The position numbers and the translations under genes were made by a program. The notes under the pieces are model-generated. The model worked only from the letters and a program-made list of their open reading frames with translations, searched no databases and was not told the origin of the DNA. Source: Purpureocillium takamizusanense (lineage: Eukaryota; Ascomycota; Sordariomycetes; Hypocreales; Ophiocordycipitaceae). Taken from it: a stretch of DNA of 64,000 bases. Position 1 is the stretch's first letter; the number at the start of each line of letters is the position of its first letter. Positions 53,943 through 64,000 of this stretch are shown here, piece by piece. Location of the stretch: positions 4,836,001 to 4,900,000 of the forward strand of contig NC_063069.1 in assembly GCF_022605165.1 (NCBI RefSeq), in the 5' to 3' direction.

Positions 53943-54607
53943 GTCGCCTTGGTCGTCGTTGCCGTCGGGGAGTTACTTGGCAAGCCTCGATCAAGAAATG
54001 CTCTCGGGGCCTCGCGACGCAACGACGAGCTCCGCACCCCTGCCGTTTGCTCTCGCCGGAGAGCCTCGAGCCGCGGCGGATGACCAATTAAGGCGCTGTG
54101 TGCAGCTTTCGCAGACGACTTGAGAGTAGATGGACGGGTGCGCGGTGGGCAAAGAGGTGGGTGGGTGTGCAGAATGCGAGTTTTCGCAGCGCCGTGGTGG
54201 TAGTGGTGAAGGTTGTGTTTCTCGTGAGCCGCCTGCCACCTGCGAGGCTCACTGTTGGAGTCGGTTTGTAGTGGTGTGTGGTGGTGGAGGTGCCAATCGC
54301 TGGAGGGTGCCCTGGTCCGCTAGCGGGAGATGGGCAACTTTTTTCTTCGGCGCGCCTGCGACTTGTCGCGTGCGGGTGACGCGCCGCCAACTGCAAGTAC
54401 CAATCAACGGCCCCATACAACGCACCACCGCAACAAAATTTCTCCGCCGCCGGGCAACTTTTCATCCACTTCAGCCCTTGTCTGTCAGTCACCATCTCCA
54501 AGCTGCGCTGCACGTTTGTCGTCGTTTCTCGCCAGCTTCGTTCCAACTCGAACCGGCGCATCGCAGCCGAGTCAATCGGCGGCCCATTGACGAAACGGTT
54601 CGCCAAA
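53943..54607. other. Bidirectional promoter region
   Basis: 665 bp between the head-to-head RBM25-like and bS21m genes. No TATA box was seen; sequence is CA/CT-mixed. Overlapping ORFs on both strands have no support. Confidence 0.55.
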
Positions 54608-55450
54608 ATGTGCATTCCACCACCCTGTCAGTCGGCATTGCCGTCACTAACTGTGCTTAGGGCCGCCACCACGCGGTACAGCAGCTCCGTGCTGTCACGG
54701 GTGCTCGTCTCGTCCGCTCACGCCCGCGCATTCTCGACATCCCTCCCCATGCGCTTTTCTCCCTCGGGCTCGAATCGCGATGCTTCATCCCCGTCCCCGT
54801 CTTCATCTCCGCGTCCGCCGCGCGTCCGCTCCAACCCCCTCATAGGCAACTACGCCCCCGCCACGCCACGACAGCCCGCCCCGGGGCAGACACCGCCCGT
54901 GTCGACCAAGCATCCTCGATCTCGCAAGCCGCCAGCCTCGAGCGCTGAGGTCCCTCCCAATGCCGACATGCCGCCACCGCCGCCGCCTCCCCCCCCTGCT
55001 GCTGCTGCTGCTGAGACCGCCGATACCTCCGCCACCACCCCTCCGGGGAAGAACCAGCACCCTTACACGGCCGCCGACAACTCTACCCCTTTCGACTTCG
55101 ACATCGCCTCCATCATTGCCAACAAGTCCGCTGCGTATGGCCGCTCGCTCGGCCTCGGCGACCCGCTCTCCCGGCCCAAGGTACACTCCAAGGCCGTGTC
55201 TGGACGCACTGTCTTCATCAAGGATCGCATCACGCCAACGTCGGCGCCGACGCCCACCATCGCATTGCGCGTCCTCGATCGCATGTGCCGCGAGCAAAAG
55301 GTCCGCAACAAGTATCACTCGCAGAAGTTCCACGAGCGCAAGGGCCTCAAGAAGAAGCGGTTAAGGAGCCAGCGGTGGAGGTTCCGTTTCAAGGCAGGCT
55401 TCAAGGCCGCCGTGAACAGGGTTCTAGAGCTGAAGAAGCAGGGCTGGTAG
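54608..55450 (+). CDS. MRP21: Mitochondrial small ribosomal subunit protein bS21m (Mrp21-like)
   Basis: A 280-residue single-exon protein. The C-terminal 75 or so residues form the bS21 domain: SGRTVFIKDR, then ALRVLDRMCREQKVRNKYHS and the basic KGLKKKRLRSQRWRFRFKAGF. These fit fungal mitochondrial S21 proteins, which bind the small-subunit rRNA. The N-terminus is basic and Ser-rich without acidic residues (RAATTRYSSSVLSRVLV, then ARAFSTSLP), as expected for a mitochondrial presequence. A long Pro/Ala-rich disordered middle, including nine prolines in a row, separates the two. The ATG at 54608 is used; the upstream codon in this frame is TTG. Confidence 0.92.
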   Translation: MCIPPPCQSALPSLTVLRAATTRYSSSVLSRVLVSSAHARAFSTSLPMRFSPSGSNRDASSPSPSSSPRPPRVRSNPLIGNYAPATPRQPAPGQTPPVSTKHPRSRKPPASSAEVPPNADMPPPPPPPPPAAAAAETADTSATTPPGKNQHPYTAADNSTPFDFDIASIIANKSAAYGRSLGLGDPLSRPKVHSKAVSGRTVFIKDRITPTSAPTPTIALRVLDRMCREQKVRNKYHSQKFHERKGLKKKRLRSQRWRFRFKAGFKAAVNRVLELKKQGW

Positions 55451-55636
55451 GATTAAGAAGCATGTACAACTACGTGTCGGGCACCTAGAGCTAGAGTTGG
55501 AACTATTGTACAATACAAGGCATACATCTGTAGTCTTGCATCAGACATGGACTAGTTCTCATACACGTATCTCATTTCTCATTGTAGGCCGCTCAAGCAA
55601 AATGCCTCGCTAGTCATCGAATTATACTGCTGCAAA

Positions 55637-58130
55637 TCATGGCCACTCGTCATCCATCTTCGTCGGGCTTCCCATTGGACTCGCCTTGATCTTGGGTCGC
55701 GACCTGAAGACCGCCTCCATGTCCTCCTCGCCCATCAACTCCTCCGCTAACGCTATAGTGTCATCGCCACCCTCGGGCTCCTCGCTCAGTTTCGGGAACA
55801 GGCTCCCGTCCCGACGCGGTGGCGGCAGCTTGGACCGGCGCAGTGATCTGCGTCGCTCTATCTGCGCTTTTTGCTTGGCTTTCTCGAGTCCAGCCATGCT
55901 ACGTCGGGTCCGCGCAACCAGGTCGTCCTCGTTTCCAAGCTCACGGTCCTGAGATGGCTCATCGGCTTCGGGGATGGGAGGTGACGGCTTCTTAGTGCCA
56001 TGCGCGGGGCCCAGTGACGCAGGCCCCGCCGCCGGGTTGGAATTCGAAGACGGTGCAGGAGCGAGATCATCCGCTTCGCCGTCAAGAAAAGGACTTGTCC
56101 TGGCCATGGACAGCCTCGTGCGCTGCGCGAGCGACAGCGTATGTCGCGGCTTAGCCCGCTTAGTCGGAGACGGCGACGCTTTGTTCATGGATTCAAGTAT
56201 ACGGTCCGCAAGCTGCTGCGTGGGCGAAGGCACACTCCGTGGCGGCTCTTGGTCCGGCGCGTTCGCGGCCGATGGTCCGTGTACAGCAGCAGGTTCAACC
56301 CTTTGTCCAGAATTTGATTCCATCACTCGTCGCGTCGGGGATCGTTTAGAAGGGGAGGGGCTAGATGGCGGGGAGGAGTCCCACAGACTCCTCCGCCGTG
56401 ACGCGTCCATGGGCTCCTCGTCGTGGTCCAACAAGTCGTGGAGGGACTTGATCGGGGGTTCAAGCTGCTTCGAGGCCGCGTTTGTGGTCGCATGACTGGG
56501 GTTATGGTCGCCGGAAAAATGCGGTCTAACTGGGACACGCTTTGCAATCGGTGGCTCTGCTCTTGTCGAGGTGACTTCCCCTATTTCATCATCCAACTCA
56601 CTCATCTCTGAGACTTCTTCTTCCTCACCCTCTTCGTCATTTGGATGCGACGGCGCCAGTCTCGGTCTCGCCAAAAAGCTTGTGACCTTTGCGCCATTGG
56701 TATTGTCGCGAATGCGCTTCAGCTCGTCCCTCAAGCTATCCACGATATCGCGGTGTTCATCCAGTATAGGCTGCTCGCCCTTGATGATATTATTCGCTCC
56801 GCGAATAGACTCTGGATCGCCGACCTGAACACGCTGGTGTCGCTCAAAGTGGAGGTCAATGCCCTTGGTCGCTTTCCTCTTATCTGACTGAGCACGGCGC
56901 TTTGAGGGCGAGGCGGTTGGTGGTTGACCCTCCTGATGTCCGGTCGTGCTGGCTCGTAGGTCTTGCCATCTGCCCAGCCTCTCCCGCAGCGCGTTCACCC
57001 GGCCGTCTAGTTGGTCGAGAAGCCCCCCGTCGTCCTTTTCAATCTCGGACAGCCTGCCCTGCTCCACACGCCGCCAGATCCTATCCATGGGCATGGCGAA
57101 CAAGTCAGAGCCGGATTTTGGCCCTGCGCCCGCGTCGCCGAGCAGCAGCGTAGACATCCATTTCTCGTTGCCGGTCCAGTTGCCTCGTACGATGCGCCGC
57201 ATCTCCTCGAGGGTAGTGTCAGACAGGGCTGTTTCGTCGTCGGCACCACGCTTCTGCTTTGCAAGAAGGATCTCGTTCCGGCGGGCCAGGCCCCTCTCTT
57301 TGACGCCCAAGAGATCGGCAAAGTCAGAGTACTGTGACCTAGCTGCGTTCTTCCTTTGGAGCAGGTGCCGAATGTGGGCCTTGTGCACCAGGGACAGCAT
57401 CCTCAGCTGGGTAGTATCGGTGGAGTACCCGCGTTCTTGGATGGCCATCTCGAGGGCAGCGGCGGGAAATGCGCGGCCCGCTTCTACCTCGTTGGCAGTG
57501 GCGAGCTTCAGAACAGCCGTGGAAAAGACAGCCAGAACCTCCTCGAGCCGTTCGCCTTTGCACTCGTCCAGCATGGTCTTGCGGATGACCGAGTCACGAC
57601 CGAGGACGCCATTCTTCTTTACATTTTCCAGCGCACGGAGAAGGGCGGCGCGCAGGTTGAGCGACTGTATCTGGTCGAGGGGTGGGAAGAACGGCTTGAG
57701 TTTCTGCAGAGGGCATCTATCAGTATGGTGTGTGTGCCAGACGTAAAATGGTCATGGATGGCGGTCGATGGCGACTCACGTTGGCAGCTTCGTCGGGGTC
57801 CCAGAGGGAAAAGAGGCGGAAGAGCGCCCATTCGACACAGTGTATCCTGCGCTTCTGCCCTTGGACGCTCGAGCCAGTGGTGGCAAACGTCTCGGTCGTG
57901 ATGCCAGGCCAGTCCGGCAGTAAGTCGAGGTCCAGGAGGCGCAGGTTGGTGAGGAAGAGGGTGACGGACGACGACGACAACGACGACGAGGGAGCTTGAC
58001 TGGAGCGCGCAGAGGAACTCGCTGCGACGGACGGCGCCTGCACGCGATGCTGAAGCGGCCGCGACGAGTTTGCGGGCACGCGCGAGCTCGACGGCGCAGC
58101 AGGTGGACGCGTCCTCTGCACCGCGGCCAT
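55637..58130 (-). CDS. HAUS6: HAUS augmin-like complex subunit 6
   Basis: Two exons, 58130-57780 and 57703-55637, with a 76-nt intron (57704-57779), give 805 residues. The HAUS6 N-terminal domain spans the splice: LFLTNLRLLDLDLLPDWPG, then RRIHCVEWALFRLFSLWDP, and after the intron FFPPLDQIQSLNLRAALLRA and RKTMLDECKGERLEEVLAVF. Augmin recruits gamma-tubulin to existing microtubules and so nucleates branches in the spindle. The remainder is helical up to about residue 420, then Ser/Pro-rich and disordered, with SP/TP sites (SPSPSKRSPTRR, ASPSPTKRAKPRH) that suit mitotic kinases. The ATG at 58130 is chosen because the longer frame starts with TTG. Confidence 0.9.
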
Positions 58131-59203
58131 GATGCGCGTTATGTCGAAGGTCGGTCCTCCTCCAATGTCAGCGCGATCAGCAACAGGTGGCAAGACGAAT
58201 GCATCTCAAGGCGCGAGAACTGCACTCGACTGCCATGTACGTGTCCGCGCGGTGTGCTCAAAGGAAGAAGGGACCAGGATAGGACAGGGCGAGCTGACGA
58301 AGAGCCTATGTACAATGCATAAGTTGAGGTGGTGTTGGTTAGGCCGACAGGCGCAGCTGATGAGTGCCGAAACCCCCCCACCTTCAACTGTTTGCATCAT
58401 GCGCGGTGGGGCACACTCAGGGAAGCTGCCCGGCGCAACCTCCGCTGAAGGTTGGTGCTGCAGGCCTCCTGCAGTCCGCGGTGCAGTCAGCTTGCGAGGA
58501 GCCTTGGGTCCTGTTTCTCCAGCACGTGTCTGGCGGTCAAGGCTCCATCCACTGCAGGCAAGGATGAGACCACCATCCACAAGCTACCAGTACTACGTAA
58601 AGGTACGTACCCAAGGTCAGTGGACTCCAGCTCCGGCGGTAGAAGTCTCCAGGCACGTCCACTGAGCATCTGCCTGTTGAAGTGTTGGCGTTTCTGCATG
58701 GCTGATACCTACCTACAATCCCCTGAAACTAACCTACGTTGAATTGCCGCGCGAAATAAAGCATCAATTACCCGACAGCTCTCATGCCATCACCCAATCA
58801 AGTAGTATCCAGCAGTCGGTTCCCAGGCGTAAAGGTGCCGCCGACATCCAAACGCCACCCACCATCATGCAGACAGATCCACCACCACGGCCACCGCAAG
58901 GTACCTACCGGATGCCATTTGTGTGACGTGTTGGCGTCTGGCGTTCATCAACATACCAAATTAGACTGCGTTAACCCCTCGTCTCAGACAAGAGAGTTTA
59001 GATCAGAAATCGCGATTTGGGCTGCGAGACTGATTGACTTGAACCAGTTGTCGCCACCTCCCATAGACAAGCTCTGCCTGTCATCATGACTTCTTCTCCA
59101 TGTCAGCGAGACATTCTTCCCACTCTTGGCAGACACCTATTCGTGCTGGTGCTTTCGTATACCCTCAACGCCCTGCAGCAGGCACCATTAACAAGAAACA
59201 ACC
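58131..59203. other. Intergenic region
   Basis: Divergent promoters of HAUS6 (-) and the small mitochondrial-type protein (+). No supported gene; ORFs are short and overlap. Confidence 0.5.
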
Positions 59204-59650
59204 ATGCAATCTGCACTACGAACCACCCTGTGCACGAGAGCGGTCGCGCGAACGCCGAGCTTCCGTTCTCCCTACCACAGCACCGCGTGTAGGCTCCTAG
59301 CCTACAAAGACGTCCAGGACCGCCACACACTCTCGCCACGCAGCGACGAGCACACAAAATCTGCCACAGACGACGATGTCGCGGCGCTCCTGGACACGGC
59401 CTTTGGCTCCAACCAGCCCCGGCCCGACAAGATCATCGTCTCGGCCGAGATCGAGTCCAAGGGCAAGCCCAATCCACTGGAGGCAAGCGGCGCGAACCCA
59501 GAGATCAGTAAGCCGAGAGGCGACGAGCGTGCCGAGCAATACAAGGTTGTGGTCGAGAAAGCCGAAAAGAGCCACGTAGGAGGCACGCCGGGCAAGGGAG
59601 AGGTCTTGCGCGAGTATCAAAAGACAAGGAAGATTACCAAGCTGTCGTGA
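59204..59650 (+). CDS. Small protein with a probable mitochondrial presequence
   Basis: A 148-residue single-exon frame with an ATG in the context ACCATGC. The first 30 or so residues are rich in Arg, Ser and Thr without acids (ALRTTLCTRAVARTPSFRS), typical of mitochondrial targeting. The rest is hydrophilic: DDDVAALLDTAFGSNQPRP, then KIIVSAEIESKGKPNP and a basic end YQKTRKITKLS. No family is recognised. The coding signal is moderate: the opposite frame is also open, but lacks this organisation. Likely a matrix or inner-membrane accessory protein. Confidence 0.6.
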   Translation: MQSALRTTLCTRAVARTPSFRSPYHSTACRLLAYKDVQDRHTLSPRSDEHTKSATDDDVAALLDTAFGSNQPRPDKIIVSAEIESKGKPNPLEASGANPEISKPRGDERAEQYKVVVEKAEKSHVGGTPGKGEVLREYQKTRKITKLS

Positions 59651-60033
59651 TACTCGTTGTAGTGGTACATCTAGGCTCAAATCAAGGTTCATGAATGTTT
59701 CCACCTGTTTAAACTGCAATTTCAGATCGTTGACAGTCAGAACCGCCCGTCTGCTGTCCGTCAGCAACACGGAAGTCATATCACACTCAAGGACAGGGCA
59801 ATGCCACTGGAACGACTAGCGCAAACCCTGTCTTGTTATAGCTTTCCATGTTACTCTGAATGGCAAACCATAAGCTCGCCATCATGAACACGTCATGATC
59901 CCGAGCCTACCTATATACTAGGCAGGCCCGTCCGGTCTCAAGTTTGCCTATGACATCCAACTAGCATCCCAACCTCATCACACATTCAAAACATTTTACG
60001 AAAGAGCCCAAAGAACACAACAGACTTTCCAAA
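59651..60033. other. Intergenic region and metallothionein promoter
   Basis: Holds the TATA box of the metallothionein gene at 59912. No gene seen. Confidence 0.55.
59912..59917 (+). promoter_or_regulatory. TATA box (TATATA) of the metallothionein gene
   Basis: TATATA sits 122 bases before the ATG at 60034, followed by an A/C-rich leader. Motif and distance only. Confidence 0.5.
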
Positions 60034-60187
60034 ATGGCTTGCGACTGTGGATCAACTTGCAATTGCGGCGGCCCCAACAGCTGCACATGCGGACAGTCCT
60101 GCAGCTGCAAGAACTGCGGCGTAAGTATTTGAGGCTTGCGCAGCACAGTTGTTCGTCATGTTCTACTAATTGCAGGGACAGAAATAA
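60034..60187 (+). CDS. Copper-type metallothionein (32 residues)
   Basis: Two exons, 60034-60120 and 60176-60187, separated by a 55-nt intron (GTAAGT ... CTACTAATTGCAG). The spliced peptide has 32 residues with nine cysteines (positions 3, 5, 9, 11, 17, 19, 23, 25, 28), all but the last in CxC pairs, and no aromatic residue. The core CTCGQSCSCKNCG closely follows the Neurospora copper metallothionein pattern (25 residues, seven Cys). Such peptides bind Cu(I) through thiolate clusters and buffer copper in the cytosol. The second exon adds only Gly-Gln-Lys and the stop. A read-through of the intron would end after three residues with a similar cysteine set. The gene is below the length at which ORF finders report. 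Confidence 0.92.
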
Positions 60188-60700
60188 TGAGCTCGCCTTG
60201 CATTGACGTATTGGACGAGTCCTCGACATCTCAACATGCAGGCTAGAATTTCGTCAACCGGTACCATAGTGGCTCATTTGTGTTGTTAGAGTTGTAAGAG
60301 ATCAGACGTGGTATGGTAGTATTAATTGAGATGAGACTAAAAAGTGAGGAAAGTGCTGCCGTGCCAGTTACCCCCGACCTGACGAGAGTGCACGAGCCCC
60401 GCACTTTCTGAACGTGATAGCAGCGCATGTGGTGTGAGCTTGTCCGGACTATCCTTGTTTTCTGTCGAAACCCAGGTGCGAGAGGTGTCTGTCTATAGAC
60501 CTTGGCGGCAATTGCACGATGCCTGGGCCTAGACCGCGTGGTCCTTCACGAGTGGCGAAGCCTGCTGCAGCTCAGCCGCACTGCTCAGGCAGGCATCATC
60601 ATCATCATCACCACCACCACCCCCAATCCCTCCCTTCAACATCACCTACCTCCCACCATGCCACTCTCCGTTCGACTGCGATCGTTACAGGCGAGTCACC
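60188..60700. other. Intergenic region upstream of the kinase-ankyrin gene
   Basis: Contains a CAT/CAC repeat near 60596-60630 and an ATG at 60658 that opens a 25-codon uORF overlapping the kinase start. No other gene seen. Confidence 0.5.
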
Positions 60701-60735
60701 ATGCCGCAGGTTTCATCTATTGTGCGAGAACATGA
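60658..60735 (+). promoter_or_regulatory. Possible upstream ORF overlapping the kinase-ankyrin start
   Basis: ATG at 60658 (context CACCATGC) opens 25 codons ending at TGA (60733-60735), in a different frame from the main ATG at 60701 and overlapping it. If this ATG lies in the mRNA, it would lower initiation at the main start. The transcript start is unknown. Confidence 0.4.
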
Positions 60736-63700
60736 TACCACCAACCAGCCCACGGCTGAGGGCCGTGAACATCTCGAGCGCATCGTTCTGGAAAGGCTTC
60801 GCCAAAGCCCCGACATCTTCTCCATCTTCACCCTTACTGCGTCATTTGATATACCCTTTTGCGACCTGCCTTCCTTGAAGGGCATTCCTGACGAGCATTC
60901 CGAGCTTCCTGCGAGAAGCCATGGTTTGGGGACTGGGGTGTCCTGCACCGTTACCATCCACAGGACCGGCCACGCGGAAAGAGACGAATATCCATCAGGT
61001 ACGTGGGTGCAGTGCGATTTTCCATGTCGATCTCCCTTTGTAACCAGCAGTGAATCATTCAGGTACGCTGGTTGCGCTCAAGAAGTATAGCGCCACCCCG
61101 GACGACCTCCCCGGTGGCGGACAAGCGAACCGAAGGCTGTGCCAGCTACTCTGGCAGGAACTGAGCGTCTTTACGCATCCATACCTGCGACATCATGAGC
61201 ACATTTGCAAGTTGCTTTATATCGGCTGGGAGAGCAACTCCATCGTTCCTAGCCTAGCCCTAGAACTGGCGCAATATGGTAATTCTTTACGTGCCTGATG
61301 GTGAGGCTCTGATCTAACTGTAAGCTCCGGGGTAGGCACTCTCGAAGACTGTCTGCAACACCTTAGGTCCTATCATTCGTCCCTCAGAAAGGCTCATCTC
61401 AGCTGCGATATTGCACTGGGGCTGGCGGCCATTCATGCTTGCGGTCTGGTACATGGGGATATCAAGCCTGGTAACATCATCATTCAAGCGCACTCATCAC
61501 GATCCATCGTGGCCAAACTTTCCGACTTCAACGGAGTCAGCCCCGCCGAAAGCTATGGATCCAATTCATATTCCTTTGGGACCCCCGAATGGCAGGCACC
61601 AGAAGCCATGATTCAGGAGGCAGCAATCGACTGGCAGCTCTGCGACGTTTATTCCTTCGCCATGGTCATTGCTACCATCTGGACAAGAAGCGGCTACATA
61701 CCACCCGGTGGTAGCTTCCTTGACACATGTCTTCAGTACAAACTCGACACTGGAGAGAAGAGAACCTGGGCCCTCAACTGCAAACTCACTCATGATGAGT
61801 CCGACACAAGCTTACTACGGCTGGCGTTGAGCGAAATCTCTGAGACCGAGCTCAACATCCCCCTGGCAGGAATTCTAGCTTCTGGGCTCTCGACTCAACC
61901 GACGAGGAGGTTTCCTATGGCCACAATGATCACCACATGTTTCGCCAACTTTGCGGCGGAGACTGGTAGAGATCTTAGGTAGATATCTTGGCCTTCATGG
62001 TGAATATATACAGTCAGCACAGAGCCTTGACTAACTTGAGTCGGCAGCTTTGCTCCAGACACAGCCCTCGTTTCAAACATGCCCTACGATACAGCCGACG
62101 CCTTCGGAACACTTTTTGTAGGTTATCGAGATGGCATGTTTTTGTCCAGTCTCTTAACACGAATCTCAACAGGTTTTGGAGCCCAAGTATATTAATCGAA
62201 GCAGAACGTTCAAGGAAACCATGCTCAAGGCCTTACTGGCGGCGGGTACTGAGCTTCGATCTGCGGTACAAATGCCAGCTGTCTTCGACCTTAAGAAGGG
62301 AATCACTGTCTCCGACGAAGGCCTCTACGATTTCCTCAAGATTCAAGACAATCGGGTTAAAGCCGCCTTGGCTGAACACGATAGTCTTTACCGTCTCGCC
62401 AGGGTCGCAGCCAGCATTTCCCTATCATATCTCTTAGGCATAGGCACCTCAGTAAGGGAGCATTTCGCACGGGCATGGCTGTGTGTTGCGGCAGGAGCTG
62501 GAGAAGGCAACACCACGCATCTCTTCGGCCCTCTTGAGCAATCCATCATGGTGGATCAAAGCAAAATCCCACGTAGGCTCTGGTGCGCTTTTGGGACTCT
62601 GACAGGCTATCTGGGAACAGCCGAATGCCTCAAAGACATGGACCCGAGTCTATACGAAGTGGCGATACGTATGCATCGGCGGCGCCACTGGGGGAGACCT
62701 AGTCCTCAGATTGTCAGGATTGAGCCCTACCTCCCAGATTGGATCGCCGAGATCCGAGAGGATCATGAATTGGTAGACAGGCAAGTTCCAAGCAGACGAG
62801 GACACCGGGACATCAACGAGACGGCACTGCATCTCTGTGCCGCCACGGGCGATCTCGAGTCCGCGAGGTACCTCGTGGGCTCTGCCGGTGCCAACATCAA
62901 CGCTCTGAACGCCCGCAACGAGACGCCAATTTTTTACGCAACACGCGCCGGCCACTTTGAGATGGCGAAGTTTCTGTTCGAGCAAGGAGCCGAAGTGGAT
63001 CGGATCACCACCGAAGGCTATGCCATTACCCATTTCCTGTCCATGATGGACGATGACCATGGCGCAGAGCTAGCTCCTCTATACGTTGAGCGCGGTGCGG
63101 TTTTGGACGTTGCTGCAGAGGTGCCCCAAAAGGTGTTCAGCGATAACTTCACTCGTGGCAGAGGCGTCCCGCTGTTCTGGGCCGCGTTGAAACTGCGCCC
63201 GCTGTTATTCAAGGCGTTCCTCGAGATGCACACGAGGGCCGACTTTCGCATCAGTCGAGCCGACGTCTTGCAACTGCTCACGCTGCTTGCGACGCTCAAC
63301 CTTCACGCGATGTTGGACGCCACCCTTGAATTGGCACCGAGGATCATTGATCTAGCACAGGACTTACCTAGGGATCCCGACATTGATATTGTCGGGCAGT
63401 TGTTCCACAGCCTCAGCCTCGATTCGCTGGGCGAGGATGGACAACTCATGAACCCCGCCCTTGCAACGGCCCTTTTGTACAACGCGATGACTACTTGGCC
63501 TCCAATCGTGCTTCATCGAAGATACATCTCGCGGGACAAGTTTAGCGACAATAAAGAGAGGACTCTATCCCTACTCTTGCAACTGGGAGCAGATCCACTA
63601 GCCTCGGCTTCGCCTCCCACTTCGGGAGGGGAAGGAGAAGATAACGAGCAGGAGATCCCTCTTACTTTGGCGGTATACACCGGTGACACACTTGCCCTTC

Positions 63701-64000
63701 GCCTCTTCCTGCGGCACATTACAGATCGTGGCATCGATCCGTTACCCTATCTCGCTGATCCAGGGCGCTACGGCGGGTACAGTGCGCTGCAGAGGAGTAT
63801 ATATTGTGACTCCCGCGACATCTTCTTTTACCTGCTGGATGAGTATCCTTCTCTTGTCGAGCTCGTCGGAGACAAGGGCCGCAGGCCCCTCCACTCTGCG
63901 GCAACGCAAGAATGGACCGGATATGCGACGGCGCTACTCCGCCGAGGCGCGAGCCCGTACGACCGTTCCCAGGATCGGTCCACTCCCTTCACCTGGGCTC
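60701..64000 (+). CDS. Protein kinase - ankyrin repeat fusion protein (incomplete at right edge)
   Basis: Five exons (60701-60998, 61051-61278, 61336-61978, 62048-62117, 62173 to beyond 64000) encode at least 1,022 residues. Introns of 52, 57, 69 and 55 nt have GT-AG ends, two with a CTAAC branch site, and keep frame. The kinase domain (about 70-400) has the glycine loop GLGTGVS (75-81), LVALKKY with the ATP-site Lys at 110, HGDIKPGNIII with the catalytic Asp at 217, and GTPEWQAPEA (257-266). Two motifs are off-consensus: HGD for HRD, and DFN (239-241) for DFG. A middle part includes a Sel1-like stretch (SYLLGIGTSVREHF near 495). Ankyrin-type repeats start near 624 (ETALHLCAATGDLESARYLV) and run to the edge. 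Signalling or recognition role inferred only. Confidence 0.85.

Noticed and set aside
1..64000. CRISPR arrays, insertion sequences or a secondary-metabolite cluster
   Set aside because: No regularly spaced repeats, no transposase frame, and no polyketide or peptide synthetase; the organism is a eukaryote.

Overview
This window is nuclear DNA of a filamentous ascomycete, most likely a sordariomycete and probably Hypocreales (inferred from gene content and style, not from a search). Supporting signs are short introns of 52-153 nt with GT...CTAAC...AG signals, a Dicer-like protein of DCL1 type, a MirB-like siderophore transporter, a chitin deacetylase with CBM18 modules, a Crz1-like C2H2 factor and a copper-metallothionein gene. 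About twenty-three protein-coding loci, one intron-containing tRNA-Arg(ACG) and one probable decayed gene can be supported. Most genes are short, GC-rich and separated by 0.3-5 kb of non-coding DNA.

Layout. 0-7.2 kb: TauD-type dioxygenase (+), 6PGDH/imine-reductase-like protein (+), streptothricin-acetyltransferase-like GNAT (-), siderophore MFS transporter (-). 7.2-16 kb: mostly intergenic, with tRNA-Arg near 9.95 kb and a chitin deacetylase (+) whose second CBM18 is cut by an in-frame TGA. 16-24 kb: small secreted GPI-type protein (+), DCL1 (-, 4 exons), SR-rich disordered protein (-, 2 exons). 24.6-29.6 kb: membrane-anchored TAP-like hydrolase (+), D-2-hydroxyacid dehydrogenase (+), secreted lysozyme/SLT-like protein (-). 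29.6-39.4 kb: a gene-poor block holding one four-exon membrane protein (+) and the relic of a decayed gene (-, about 36.6-37.7 kb). 39.4-50.1 kb: Crz1-like zinc-finger factor (+), unknown protein (-), membrane-associated SDR (-), DUF2235/Tle1-type hydrolase (-), a 56-nt uninterrupted poly(G) tract, peroxisomal crotonase ending in SKL (-). 51.4-60.2 kb: RBM25/Snu71-like splicing factor (-) head to head with mitoribosomal bS21m (+), augmin subunit HAUS6 (-), small mitochondrial-type protein (+), 32-residue metallothionein (+). 60.7 kb to the edge: an incomplete five-exon gene fusing an atypical protein kinase domain to ankyrin repeats.

The genes do not form one obvious cluster. Some themes recur: cell wall (chitin deacetylase, lysozyme-like enzyme, GPI protein), metals (siderophore transporter with an exact SREA-type GATA element upstream, metallothionein), RNA (DCL1, RBM25-like, SR-rich protein) and calcium or signalling proteins (Crz1-like, kinase-ankyrin). 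The best leads are the kinase-ankyrin gene with a DFN motif, the broken chitin deacetylase, the introns in DCL1, the SR protein and the RBM25-like gene whose retention would change the product, the poly(G) tract, and the relic on the minus strand near 37 kb. Intron positions were placed by eye from splice signals, reading-frame continuity and family motifs; cDNA would settle them.
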